This document shows positions 48,821 to 61,642 of a stretch of DNA of 64,000 bases, piece after piece. Each line of letters starts with the position of its first letter. The stretch's first letter is position 1. Under the pieces are notes generated by a model. That model did no database searches. It had not been told where the DNA came from and saw only the letters and a list, made by a program, of their open reading frames with translations. Source of the DNA: Trichoplax adhaerens (Eukaryota; Placozoa; Uniplacotomia; Trichoplacea; Trichoplacidae); NCBI RefSeq assembly GCF_000150275.1, contig NW_002060958.1, positions 1,393,310 through 1,457,309 on the forward strand. Direction: 5' to 3'. Position numbers and translations under genes: made by a program.

Positions 48821-49268
48821 GGAGTATGATAACATATCTGTAGTGTAGTTGAAATATTTTAGTTTTACATAGACATGCCATAAAATAATTTTAAATCATC
48901 GCGTCGATTAGGAGATTGTTAGCGATGTTATTGAGCTGTTCCTGTTACGGAAAAGTTAATCTATTCATTCATTAATTTAAAATAATCTTTTTAATAGGGA
49001 TTATTTATCAATAAAAAGGACTTGAGTGATTAATTATTGCAGTAATGTTGAATAAAGCTATACAGTAAGTTAAATTGTTTAAAGCGAAGAGGAAATTGTC
49101 GGTAACATAAAAGGCAGAGTCATACCGATAATATCAGCGCAAAAAGAATCATTAGAAGGAAACTCTAATTCTTAGCAAGCGATATTGTAAGTTTGCTAGA
49201 TCAATGAAAAAGAGGGATAATTATTATTACCTTTTGTCACAACCTAGGTCGTGACATTTATATCTATA
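48821..49268. repeat. Direct repeat of ~440 bp, copy 2
   Basis: Same orientation as 44699-45142, about 4.1 kb apart. Confidence 0.85.
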
Positions 49269-49799
49269 GCATATCAAATTATGCGATATTACATTCACTA
49301 AATAGAAGCGTTTTGTACTCTGTAAGTAATTGTAATAAAGGGCGTCGGTCTCCAAATACTTTTTACTTACACAAAAGTATTAACACAATAACAGGAGCTT
49401 AGGATAAGCCTTTATTACAAATTCAATTATGGTCATACTGATTATGATCTCATAGTCTAGCATGGCAATTTGTTAGACGACAGGAGAGTGCCAGAGAATC
49501 TAAAGAGAGTTAATTCCCTTTCACTTATATAATATCCGACATCTATCGATCATAACAATAACATAAAAAATCTACATCACGTTACGCTAAATCTTATCTA
49601 TGAGTGATAGCATCAATGTGAAGGCTACTTTACTACAGTAATACGTTCCAAAACGAAAGACTCTACATAATTTCCGACTATCCGATAATGACGATCGGTA
49701 TAGTAACTAAATTAGTTAATGCAGCAACTATTTACACTGCAATACTTATTATAACATCTATGTAATTATATCACATCAGTATTACACCATTTATTACGC

Positions 49800-50055
49800 A
49801 GATTTACTGCATTTACTTGAAAATGAGGATGATAATGACTTCCATCATTCCATATCGGTATACTGCACGGTCTATATGTATGACCACGAATATTAACGTA
49901 GTCTACTGTAGTGTAATAGTTAGCACTATTAAAGAACCTTGGATAGTTACAAAATGAAACTCAAAGATAATCTCGATGATTACAGATTCCTTTATTATCG
50001 TTTGGATTGAAGTTGCCAGTTGTTCGAAAATGAGTCGATCTTTGTGTTTTTTTTT
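49800..50055 (-). pseudogene. Truncated, decayed copy of the fibrinogen-like gene
   Basis: In minus reading it keeps the middle of the domain: THFRTTGNFNP, NHRDYL, VDYVNIRGHTYRPC, SIPIW. An in-frame TGA follows NHRDYL (about 49967). One conserved Cys of the VDYVNIRGH.C motif is Tyr. Both ends are missing, and the 5' side stops at a run of about 14 T (50047-50060, + strand). Confidence 0.8.
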
Positions 50056-50060
50056 TTTTA

Positions 50061-51386
50061 ATATATTATTATAAAACTTTGTAGAAAGGTTCATTTTACC
50101 TTCTTGTTTGTAAATAAGTTAGCGTTCTGCTAGCTTTACTTAGTGTTTCTAAACTTACTGATAGCCTCCAGCTGAGCAGATGAGATCTATTAATTTGACC
50201 TGTTGCCTAGATTCTCATAGTAATCGCTGTTTACTGCTAATCTTAATATACTTTTAGACGTTGATATCACACCGTCCAAGAACAATTCATAATCAACAAA
50301 TTTCCCCTACATCGTATACTAATATTGACGGGTACTATCTGGGCACCTTTCTGCTGTATTTGATGGCAAAGTAACATAACGTTTACTGCACTTATAGTTA
50401 AAAATAATATCAGATTTATCACTATTGAAGCTTAAGTGTTCTTCTAATTAACTAACTAGATCATTTAAATTACAATCTTGCTTGATATAATTCTTGAAAA
50501 AATTATGCTGTCAGATATTATTCAATTCCAACCCGAATAATGTAAACGGGCACACAACATACTAAGATACCAAGTAAAATGTACAGCAATCCAATAAAAT
50601 GAGCTATTTTTACAAGCTACGATACTAATTACAATATAAAATATTGAAGTAGAATTCTAAATAATAACCTTTATTACCTCTAACTAATGCTAGCTAAAAA
50701 TAGCATAGTAGACTTCGCAGAATTGAAAAGGATATTACTAGCGTATTATCAAATAATTAATTAAGACACATGATATTAATTAGCAGGAACTTTTAAGATA
50801 TCCCTATAATTAGTACTGTATATTACATAACTATAATGTACTTAAGTCGGATAATACTGATCTTCACTTGAAACAAAAGTATAACAGCTACTGGTATCCT
50901 TAAAATTCTTTAAGTATAATAGTGCAACAGATTAACCAATAGGATTTATAAGAAGTATCAATATCACCACCCAAAGTGCTATCTTTAGCCACCGATTTGA
51001 TTACATACCAAGCTTAATTGAGAGCTATTTTTCCAAAGCTATTTGCATTACAATGCATGAGGTTAAATCACAGTACCATTAAGGAATTTAATTGCTTTAT
51101 TATTCAAATAGATGTGAATAAAATTCCTTTACTATCTCACAATTCAATATTCTTCAAAATCATTATCACGTGATTGTATTCGTTAGCTAAATAAATAACA
51201 CATACTTAGGTATACGCAAGTAAATAAATTATGAAAGTTGAAATAGATAAAAAGGATAAGAATAACTAATTTATAGGCAGAAAAAAGCTAATCACGACTT
51301 ACTGTAATAAGATATATTGATTATTTCGGATTACATCTTAAACTAACTTATCTGTAATTAAATCGAGAGAAATTATCTATAATTCT
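50061..51386. other. Intergenic, upstream of the mosaic receptor gene
   Basis: AT-rich, no open frame or repeat recognised. It presumably holds the promoter of the gene starting at 51387, but no element is clear. Confidence 0.5.
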
Positions 51387-54300
51387 ATGGATTCGCGTAT
51401 AATCTATTTAGTCGTTTACTTAATATTGCCTTGCCTGTTCAGTTCAATTGGTTGTAATACTGCCCATCATGATTTTAATTGGGCTTCACGATGTCTTGAT
51501 CATTGCCATTGCCAAGATGAAAATATTCGATGTAAAGCTATACCTGCTTCGATTTCAGCTATACCAGAGGGCATAAAACAACTGTAAGTTCTAATAGAAT
51601 CATCAATAATGACCCACGATATTAATTTTCTATCACTACGAGTACTTTAGGTAACACTGCCTACTTCTAGTCTATTACGATTCTTTAAATTATTATTTCT
51701 TCTTCTTCTTCTTTTTCCTGAGAAATTTGATCCTACGATACTGGAAATTATTTCTATTTGTTTCTTAAAGCCTTACATTTCTAAATTTACTACAATTAGC
51801 ATACAGTATTCGTGCAGTTAAAACTATTAAAGAAAGGGTACAATTATTTTATAACTAATTAATGTAATTAATAGTCTAATAGCTTGCTGCTATTCTTTGT
51901 CGATTATATTGTTAAATTTTACCTTAGATTTTGTAAAATTACTGTACCATAGTCAAAAAAGGCAGCTAAAGGTGTTATATTTGCAGTCTGTAGTTATATT
52001 CAATCTTGTTTTTATTATTAAAATCTTAAATTCTCATACAGGCACAAAGCGATATAGAAAATATGTAGCAGTCGGAGTAACTTGTCTTGTTATAAAGCTA
52101 GTCTCTATGTGGTTTCGAGCAAATCAGTGATGCTAACTCTTTACGGACATTTTTGTAATCATCGTTGCGGGATCTTAACACTAATGTCTGTATTCATAGA
52201 TTTGTCGAAGAAGAGCCGATTTGTGATGAAAAAGGCGTCAAAAACTTAATAGAACTTGCTCTAAATGCCAACATAAAACTAGTAGGCTACTGTAAATCTG
52301 CAAATTTGCGCCATAAACACTCCTTTAATGAGCTGCTAGTCAAAAAATTAGCAGATTCTCAAGGTAAATGAGCACAATTATACAGTTTCACTAAAGTAAG
52401 AAAATATAATCTTTGTTACTTGATAGCCTTAGTTCATGCGTTATAACCAAATTATTTGAAATTGAGTTATTTCATCATCTTGCTTTGAAATAACTCTGAA
52501 ATCACTTTCACTACCAACATTATTGGCTTGGATTCTTGCTGCGCAGACATTTGAGCTAAATATTTTTGGGCAAAGTGTATACTCTTACACTCGTAATTTT
52601 AGCTATCTGATTACTGTAATATCCGGTTAATCATTATTAGTTCAACATTTAAAATACAAGCATTGTCATCTGAGCCTAGACTAAGGTTTAGAAATAGATA
52701 AAAATAAAATTTTTTACTTGTTTCAGACATATATGATGAAACAAGTCATCAACGCGTCAAGAAAGCAGGATTTAATATTCAATCTATCTATGGCTTTAAC
52801 GGTAAGATAGAGTTTAACGTTATTAAATTACGTTGATGAGCTATTGCATTTAAAGACACATTGTTTTGTTAGCCAACAACCATTTAAATCTGTTTCGAAA
52901 CTGTAAAGTAATTGGAAATTAAATTGGTGATACAGCTTTAATCGTATCATTCATTTCCGGTTCACTGGAAGAACGCAGCTTATCTTCCAGCTTTGTTTTG
53001 AGCTATCGCACCACACCTGTATTTGTAATTTATGTACAAACTATCCTTTCATTAAAGTCTAATCCAAATTATACCATTACGCCAACCATTAGTAAATCTT
53101 GTCAGGCTATAGCTCAATTTCTCGAATTCTCCACTAAAAAAGCTATCATGAATAATGTCCACCTACAATTAATAAAAACGACTTATTTCCCTTATTTCTG
53201 AACGAAATTAACCCACAATTTCATCTTTTTATAATTTATTATAGCTATTTGTGTATCCGATTTCAGCTGCCCATTATACTATTTATTATTTAAAATTAAG
53301 CTCCCCTATTTGTCTGCAAGTAAACTTGATACTCTGTTTGTGATTTAAGCAAACTTATGACATCATCTGTTTGTAATTTAAAATCATGCTCTCCAGTTTT
53401 TCTTTAACTAATCTTGGTTTTCCACTATATTTTCCAATTCCAATTTGTTTACAATTAAAAGTTTTTATCCTCTTATTATGACTTAAGCAAACTTTTGGCA
53501 TCATCTATTTATAGTTTTAAATCGCGCTCTTATTTTACTTTTCTGAAAGTAATATAACCTGTCCCTATCATAGTATCCAAGTTACGATTTGTTTTAATCA
53601 ATATTTTGATCCCAATCCAAGCACATCTTCGTACTATTTACTTACAGAAAAATTCATATAAGTTTAATTTTATTGTTAGTCATTACTATTTTATTTTACA
53701 ATCTATTCATAGTTTATGTTCTAGCTATGCGCAACATGTTATATAATTCAACCTTTCTAAGATTTTAACCAAACTATCTCACCATGCCTCTCCTTCATAA
53801 TTCATATACAGATTATAATCCTATTCTTTTAATTTCTAATCAAAGCCATCTCCTTGTAATTCATATGCTAGCTATACTGCAATTTTTCTAATAAGAATCA
53901 AATTCTCTTCCATGACAGAAAATACCTCATACGCAACAAAGTGCGATTTTACTAAATCGGCATGTGGATGGAAGCAAGCCAAAGCGATTGATTTTCTAGA
54001 TTGGAAGCAAGGTTAGTACAAGACAGTGGCAAATGCAAATTTCCTAAGATACTATTTTAACAGTAATTTTGATAATCTAGAGATAAACTCCCTTCAGTAA
54101 GATACGATACCATAACTTTGCATAAGCATTGCTGATCTATTATAAATATATTATTTTAGTATACGGTGCCTGCTGTATATTCAAAAGTAAACCAAATAAT
54201 ATTAATGCAATGATTACAAATCCTTTAATATCGATGAATACAGATAGCACATTTGGCTTTTTCCTCAATACTACTAAAACATATGATGATGGACAATTCG

Positions 54301-57300
54301 CCGAGTTGATTAGCCCACCAATGAAAATGCCACCAGGCACCATGATTATCTCGGTAAGTAATTATATATTCCTACTAAATTAAAAAGAAGAATAATATGC
54401 CAACAAGACATCACAGCACTTTATTTTGACCTAAAATATACGATTATGCGATGAGACTAGATCTCATTGTATAAAAATTGTAACATTTAATGTTGCTGTT
54501 TAAGCCATTGTAGCTAGCATTCGTCTGTTGGCTAAATAATGAATTAAGTTAAGCTTTGAGTTTCTATCTTTCAGATTAGATATATTACCCAACTCCTTGA
54601 GCTTTCTAAATCTACCATCAAGATCTATATCATGTACCCAAAGTATAGCATGAAAAGGCATCTTGTTGAGACTGCTACATTTTTTGAGCCTTCAAGCAAA
54701 GAACATCAACAAAGCTATGGAGCACTTCTACCTAATCAAGATCTTTACCATGTAAATTGCTATTAAAAAATGATTATAATGATTGGCTGTAAAATAATCC
54801 ACGTTGAACCTTCTGAGTATTATTATCTTTTTACTAATAGATTATCATCCGAGGGAAACTTGGTGCTCTAGTCCCTGGTAAATCCAAGGGCAAATTTGGC
54901 CTGCTCTTCTTTCATGCCTCGCCTGATGGTAATAGCTTACAGTAAAATATTTCGAGAATTTTTTACTTTTAGTAATGATACAAATATCTATGGTATAATG
55001 TCAATCTATTTGGAGATTTATTCCTTTGCGACTACCGAGTATCTTTTGCATCTAATCCATATTTCCATTTGAAAATAGAAGTATAAGTAATTCTGCTCTA
55101 AGATTAGTCCCAGGCAAAAAGCCTTTTGCACCACCTTATTTTAATCTTGTATTTTATTAGAAATGACATGCTATACAGGCACCGGAGAATATTTTCGCGG
55201 ATCCGTCGCTACTAGTGAAAGCGGCAAAGCTTGTGTGCAATGGGATAGTGTTTCGTCACCCTATAACACTCGCAACTACCCACACTCCCAGCTAAATTCC
55301 AATCAATGCCGAAACCCTGGTGCAAATCGAAATAGACCATGGTGCTACACATCATCAAAGACTGCAGTTTGGGAATATTGTAGTATTTCAGCTTGTGGTA
55401 ACAATAATCCTGCTATCCCTGCTAATCCACCTTATCCATTAGGATGTAAGTTGCATCTAGATACCTTATTTTTTGAGCATTGCTAGCTACCTTGAGTAGT
55501 TTTCCATTTTTCATCATATCTTAAAAATGATTCCTTTCGACAAGAGTGGCAATAAATTTAAATTGACCACTAAAGCAATAATCATAGAAAGTCTTCTAAC
55601 AATAAATATATACTCATTCATATCTTAGTTCAAAATCCTGTCGCCATCACTTCCTTGGATAACATTGAAAGCAAAACGATTGGTCAAGCCGCTGTTTATG
55701 TTAATGGCTATTGGTACAGGATATGTTATGTATACGGGTATAGTCCAATGACAGTACCAGGACTAGCTCGAGCAATCAATTTAATGTGCAAGCAAACTGG
55801 CTTAGGCGAAGTGGGAAGTACTTGGAGTACCCGTAAGTCTTATACTAATATTCAATTCTGCTGACATAGCTACCTTTAGAAATCTTACCATCAAATTAAA
55901 AGCAAATTCATTTTCGCTTCTTAGGTTCGTCGTTTGGTCGATATAACGATACTTGCATTAAACTAACTGACATTAAATGTCCATCAACAGCAACTTCCTT
56001 TTCTCAATGTTCAGTTCCTGCTAATGCTAATCCTAAAATTTATACAGCAAATCAATGGCTAGCATGTTATTCGGCTTCTCCAAAATCTCCTTTGAGTAAG
56101 AAACGCTTGTGCCAAATAATTTCATTTTCGTATATATCATAGGATAATGACAGCATTGCACTGTACTTATTATCATCAATCCTAGTACTTACTGAATTAA
56201 ATTAGGTAGATTTTATTCTTTTACTCCTGAGATGAGTTAATTACACTTAATATGCCGTATGTAAGATTGATTTTGCCAAATAGTTTAATTTCTGTAGCCT
56301 GTTCTCAAGGATATTGACAATATTGTACTTAGTAACGTCAATCCTAACGCTTGCTGCAATCTATTCGATAGATCCAATTTTATACTTTTACTCCTGGATG
56401 ACTTTAAAATACAAATCTTCAAATGTAGCCCGGCAACATTTTTAGCTACTCATACAACATTGATGCTAATGAACTTACTGATCAAACTATTTCCTTATAT
56501 TGCTTAATAGCATCGAATAAGTACCTATTATCTATTCAACATCCTAATCAGAACAAATCTAATGCTGGTATTCCTAATATCAACATTAACTCTAAAGAAT
56601 CTGGCGGATTCTGTAATCGAGATTGGGGGCTAAAAGAGGCCGATGTTTTCTGTCGCCAAGCTGGCTACCTTGGCGCTTCTAGCTCATCTAGTAAAGCATT
56701 AAGCTAATTCTATTTCGTTATAATTGAAATAATTAGAATGCAATGATCAACCACACTGAATGAAGATATTTTCTATATAAAATAAAACTCATTTATTCAA
56801 CACTTTTTCCAGTTAACCCACCATCATCCACGATTTATCCCTTATCCATCGTAAGATCGATCAACTGTTCTGGATATGAGATCAAACTTTCACAATGTGC
56901 AGCGAATGTTGCAACTAGGCCAGAGCCATGCCTAAATGGCAAAGGTCAAACTGCAACAGTTGCTTGCATCCCTAAACAGAGCTATTACTGTACGTGTCTT
57001 GTTGATTACAGAAATAATATTTCAATATTGACGATATAGTAGCTATTGCTTATTCTAATTCTTAATCAACAACATTTTAGATACCAATAATGAACCAACC
57101 AATTGCCAATTTACCAGCGGTTTATGTGGATGGGAAGTATACAATAATGTAGGATGGATTTGGCGTCAAAACGATAGTGTTCCATTTAAGCCAACTCAAT
57201 CAGGTCAATTACAATTTACTTCCTGATCATCCTCTTAGAGTATCAAATGACCTTGTTATTCGTATAACAAGAAAACAGTAATCCATTTCCATTTCTAATT

Positions 57301-58340
57301 TGTATTCCCTTCTTATCAATATGGTAATTAGTCTTGAGCAATGGAGGCTACATGTATGTATTCAGATCCCCTTATGGTGTATCTCAAGGAAGAATTATTT
57401 TGACTAGCCCTTTATTAACCCCTAATCCATCTGCGGGTTCTGTTAAAGTATGTTCCTTCGCGTTAATTTCGATGTTGTACTACTTTCCAATTACTAGCCG
57501 ATTAGAGAATTGAGCTTAGAGATTTTAAAAGTAGCGCGTTACATCTTAGGCTAAATTACTGGTTTCTATTTCAATTATTTCACTTCTAGACAACTTTAGA
57601 TCGATATGCTGCGGGGGTCTTAACCAATGTCACTTTACTCATAGCCTATGAAAATCTTCCAGGCTCTTCAGAAGGTGGTTCAAGCTATTCCTATTATCCA
57701 ATTTATGCTACTAATGGATGGCAAAAATTTAAGGAGGCCGATGCAAGCAATGGATTTTATACCTACGAAAAATTTACAGTAAGTTTATATGCACGACTTC
57801 GCATTGCAAAGGAGATTGATAAGTTGAGTCATTTATTTTTAGCTAATAGAGGAAATAACTCCTAGTAATTGATAGTGATTTATAACTTAACTCATATCAC
57901 AGTAGCTTTTATAACAATGCTTTAACGGAAAGCTCTTCAAGATTCAATTTCTATTCCATCATTTCTAGATGCTGATTGGAATTACATGGGATTATTATGG
58001 ACCTCCAGCATCGTTTGTTTTTGCTATAGATAACCTCGTTATTCACAACACCCATGGCTTGCATGGTAATACTAATTGAGTTAGACAAATTGTATCCATT
58101 CCTATTAATGCGCAATACGGTCATATTAGCATGTCAATAATCTCGTTTCGTTCTTTAACAATCTATTAACTTTCTATTATTGCTATTACAGTTAATGGAA
58201 CAGCTACAGCAACTATTAATCACGGAACAGAACAGACAACAGTTCCTAACAATAACGCAGCATTGGGATATTATCAATCGAAGCATATTCTCTTGACCTT
58301 AATCCTAAGCTTATTAACTTACCTATCTGGCATGATGTAA
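51387..58340 (+). CDS. Cell-surface mosaic protein: LRRNT/LRRCT-like, MAM, kringle, 2x SRCR-like, MAM, GPI-type tail (892 aa)
   Basis: Seventeen exons join in frame: 51387-51583, 52200-52363, 52727-52801, 53919-54011, 54160-54353, 54575-54751, 54841-54928, 55161-55445, 55629-55832, 55925-56095, 56511-56690, 56813-56989, 57081-57203, 57332-57447, 57590-57778, 57969-58065, 58192-58340 (2679 nt). Residues 1-23 are a signal peptide. 36-65 is LRRNT (CLDHCHC..ENIRC..IP..IPEGI), then an LRRCT-like stretch (CDEKG..C..ANLRHKHSFNEL) with no LRRs between. MAM1 spans ~154-330 (CDFTKSACGW). The kringle is ~331-408 (CYTGTGEYFRG, NQCRNP, PWCYT). SRCR-like modules are ~424-545 and ~549-665 (FCNRDWGLKEADVFCRQAGY). 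MAM2 is ~673-843 (CQFTSGLCGW, AIDNL). The last exon ends in a hydrophobic run (HILLTLILSLLTYLSG), as in GPI-anchor signals. Likely an adhesion or recognition protein. The exon 13 donor (TCAG|GTCAAT) is weak, and reading on meets a TGA. Confidence 0.85.
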
Positions 58341-60300
58341 AGTTAATAGCATAAATGACAATAAAACTAAGTCTTTGATTGATGCTTACTTCGATAGCTA
58401 TAAAGCTGCAGCAGTTGTTTACAGTACCCATGCGTTGGTAAGTAATGAAATAGCGATGTGCTTAAATTGATGTATATCACGGTTAATACTTCAATTTGAA
58501 ACCGTCTGAAATTAATTTAAACATTTGGAATTTAAAATTAAGCCGCCTTTCTTATATTAAGCATTATAACGAAATTTGAAATGATGTAGGTTTAATCAGT
58601 ATCAATTTTGAACAGAATTGATGAAAAACGTTGTTTTCGTATGCCTCATACAAATTGACATATAGATATAAAGTGCTATCAAGGAATAAAGTCGTAATTA
58701 ACTAATGTGATGAGTCCATTAAAACCTTCTAGCCGTTAATCATAATTTGTATAGTTTTATTTTAAGTCTCATGCTTGGCTTATACTCGTGCACTCGTATA
58801 TTCATCTCAACTGTAGCTATTTAGGTAGTGTAATGAGTCCATTAAACTCTTCCTGGCCTCATTTTAAAAATAATAACAGTAGTAGCTTTAATTCAAAACA
58901 AAGACTGATACTACCATTTAACTAGAACTAGAAATAATACTGGCGCTATTATGCGGTTTCATAAAGGCATTAGCTTATTAATCAAGTACAGTATCTATTT
59001 TTAAATGCAAATACGAATAAACCAGAGTCAATATCAATATTGAAAATCATCAGTAAAATGTGGCTGATCTAACCAATTACAAATGTTAACCAATATTAAT
59101 ATATTGCCTCATCGCTATGAATAGATGTGAATTGATTACATATTTAACTAAATATCAAACCCTAAACCAATAAGAAATTTCCGATCTACTACATAGGCAA
59201 AAAGCTGTGCCTCGAATACAATTAGTCTAATGTATTTGCTTAGAAATTAATAAAAGATGTCCAATTATCTCATTTCTAAAATTGCTATTAAAATAAGCTA
59301 GCAATCACATGACAGTATTCTAACGTGATCATAATATGCTTCACAAAGGCTTAGCCTAACAGAGAGTACAAAAAAAAGGATGAAGTTTTTTCAGGATATC
59401 TTATTGAATTCATTTACTGCTAAAATTGTCAGTAAGTTCATTTTCTTACCTTACTGAATCAAATTGGCCCTTAAACTCTAAATAAGAGTGTTTTTAAAAA
59501 TCACTTTTCCTAATACTTAACTATGCGTACTGGTCACATTTTGTAGCTATTTACCTTAGGCTACCATGCTTCTTAAATCTTACTAGCTACAGTTTTACGC
59601 TAAATTTGAATAAATTTTAATCTGTCCCAGGCCTTGCCAATATCAAAATAAACAAGTTTTATGTAAAACTATAACTGATCTAATTTTATACCAACCAATG
59701 CAAAATATGCGTAAGTTTTTTCCTATATTTCTGGTAGGCGTTAATTTTGATGTCAGATAGAAAAAGTATGATAGTATACTTAGAAAATAGCACATACTAG
59801 ACAGGTTTTATAAACGATCTACAATCGTCCATATCAGTTTCATAAATAGCTTAAACATATTTAGCTGGTATGAATCAGGTCTGTGTTTGGTCGATTTGTT
59901 TTCCAAAGTGAACTTCCTTGACAGTTCTCGCTACTCTTTCCAGCTAAGATCTACAATGTTAATCAGATGAATTAAACTATTCTGCATACTATAGCAGATT
60001 GCGTAAAGTAGAACGTAGCTGCTTTACTGTTCAATTCCTTATTTTAACCTTCAGGTTTTACGAGTTAATAAGTACCAGTAACTTGTCAAATAAGACGACA
60101 AAGTGAACTATAACTTCCTATTTATAGCTCATCTATATGAATAGTATAGATCATAGTCGTTGCAAGTGTCGGAGGCTATGAAGATATTATAAAATACAAG
60201 CTAGACTTACTACGCGTAGATAGAATAAACTAAGACAAATATTGTATAGCCAGCATTCATTCTTGCATGACAATGAAGGAGTAATTAAATTATTTTACAG
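58341..60300. other. Intron or intergenic, duplicated flank
   Basis: If the terminal exon at 60301 is used, this is the intron before it; otherwise it is 3' flank. From 58640 it belongs to the segmental duplication shared with 46.6-47.1 kb. No other coding seen. Confidence 0.5.
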
Positions 60301-61330
60301 TCAATGGAACATCAACGGTTACTATTCCACCGACGAGAAAGTCGACTGAAGCAATACTGAAACCAACAAATCCAGTGACAGAAACTCCTACTTCTAGCAG
60401 TGTGGATGTAAGCTCCTTCCAAGCTACTTACATCTTATCACTTATACTTACAAATGTGTTGGTTTACATTACACATAGAATATACAATTTATAAAATAAT
60501 CTACAGCTAAAAATTTATTGTATTTAGTAGCTACATTTAGCTAGTATGCACACTACGATGTCATCATCGCTAAGGCAGATGTAATTAACACGGTTTCATT
60601 GGTATGATGCAAAATAGATATCTTATAAAAAGGTATATTGCAATATCACTGTTCTCCTCATCAAGCTAATTAATAAATAATTTTTCATGAATTTCAAAGG
60701 TGCTATTAATCATATGAGCATATTATAACAAGATCATTTATTTCAATCTAATAGTCCTGAACATTAAACGTGATAGAAATTCTTTCTAAAATATAGGTAT
60801 ACACTATAAATGTACCATAGCGATGGTATTTTTGATGCAATATTTTAGAATCCATTTGCAAGGACTTTATCACGCCCTCCTACCTAATTAAAAGAGCGTA
60901 CTTATTATATACCCCTAACATGCATAAGAATTATATACTCTCGGCTACTGTTGGCAGTGATTATTCCTTTCCCCTGATATGCATTAGGCTATCGTATACT
61001 ATACCTCAAGACTTTGATAATTTAACAACTAAACTTGACTAAATTTCTCACACATGAAGATCTTGATCATCGGCATTAAACGAATTTTTATAAAATAATA
61101 GTGCTGATTCGATTAAAATATTGTTCCTGATGAAATTTGAAGCCATTTTCATATGTTATCATATTCAATTATTCCATTGATTAACGCCACCCACCCACTA
61201 TAAAAAATCAGCCACCGTTTATGTGCATTTTCACAATTTCTTCTTTTAAATTTAGTAGTAAACCAAGATTATCCAGTTGCTAGGAACGATATGCACTCGT
61301 ATTACTATACCTTTAAGAATGAGCTAAAAC
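58640..61330. repeat. Segmental duplication, copy 2
   Basis: Partner of 46596-48500. The two copies stay in the same order, ending near 61205-61240, where a strongly decayed echo of the MAM-exon sequence ('ccaccgtttatgtgcattt') sits at the matching offset (about 12.87 kb). Confidence 0.6.
60301..60494 (+). CDS. Alternative or duplicated terminal exon of the mosaic gene
   Basis: After TTATTTTACAG, this exon continues in the phase left by exon 16 (58065) and opens VNGTSTVTIPP, close to VNGTATATI of the normal last exon. It encodes 64 codons: a Thr/Ser/Pro-rich stalk (KPTNPVTETPTSSS), then a hydrophobic tail (ATYILSLILTNVLVYI) and TAA at 60492-60494, again a GPI-type or membrane-anchor end. It could be a mutually exclusive last exon giving a longer stalk, or the leftover end of a duplicated gene. 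An internal GTAAGC at 60410 would be a further donor if splicing continued. Confidence 0.6.
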
Positions 61331-61642
61331 AGTAGCCAACATACATAACTAAGATTGCGCACCTTTTTAGTTAACTTTTTTAATTCGACTTAACTGCATA
61401 AAAACCATAAGTGTTAAAAATTAATTAAATTAACCTCTGCGCGAGTAATAATCTATACAAGCAAAAATGTATCGCTATCATTCTTACAATTTCTAAAATC
61501 GGACTCCCAGCATTATTTAATTCAAATTGAAAAATATTACTAGACCACAGTAATGATAAGCATTCTTAGTTGTATTTAACGTCTGACTTGTATAAAATGT
61601 AAAAAGCAGACTAGATTACTTTGCCAACTATATCACGTATTA
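60495..61642. other. Intergenic between convergent genes
   Basis: 3' flanks of the mosaic gene and the synthetase gene. It includes part of the segmental duplication (60920-61330). No gene supported. Confidence 0.5.

Noticed and set aside
51897-52130. Possible LRR-bearing exon between the LRRNT and LRRCT-like exons
   Set aside because: A good acceptor exists at about 52041, but the frame needed to join the first exon hits a stop within a few codons. The 51583 to 52200 junction is in phase without it.
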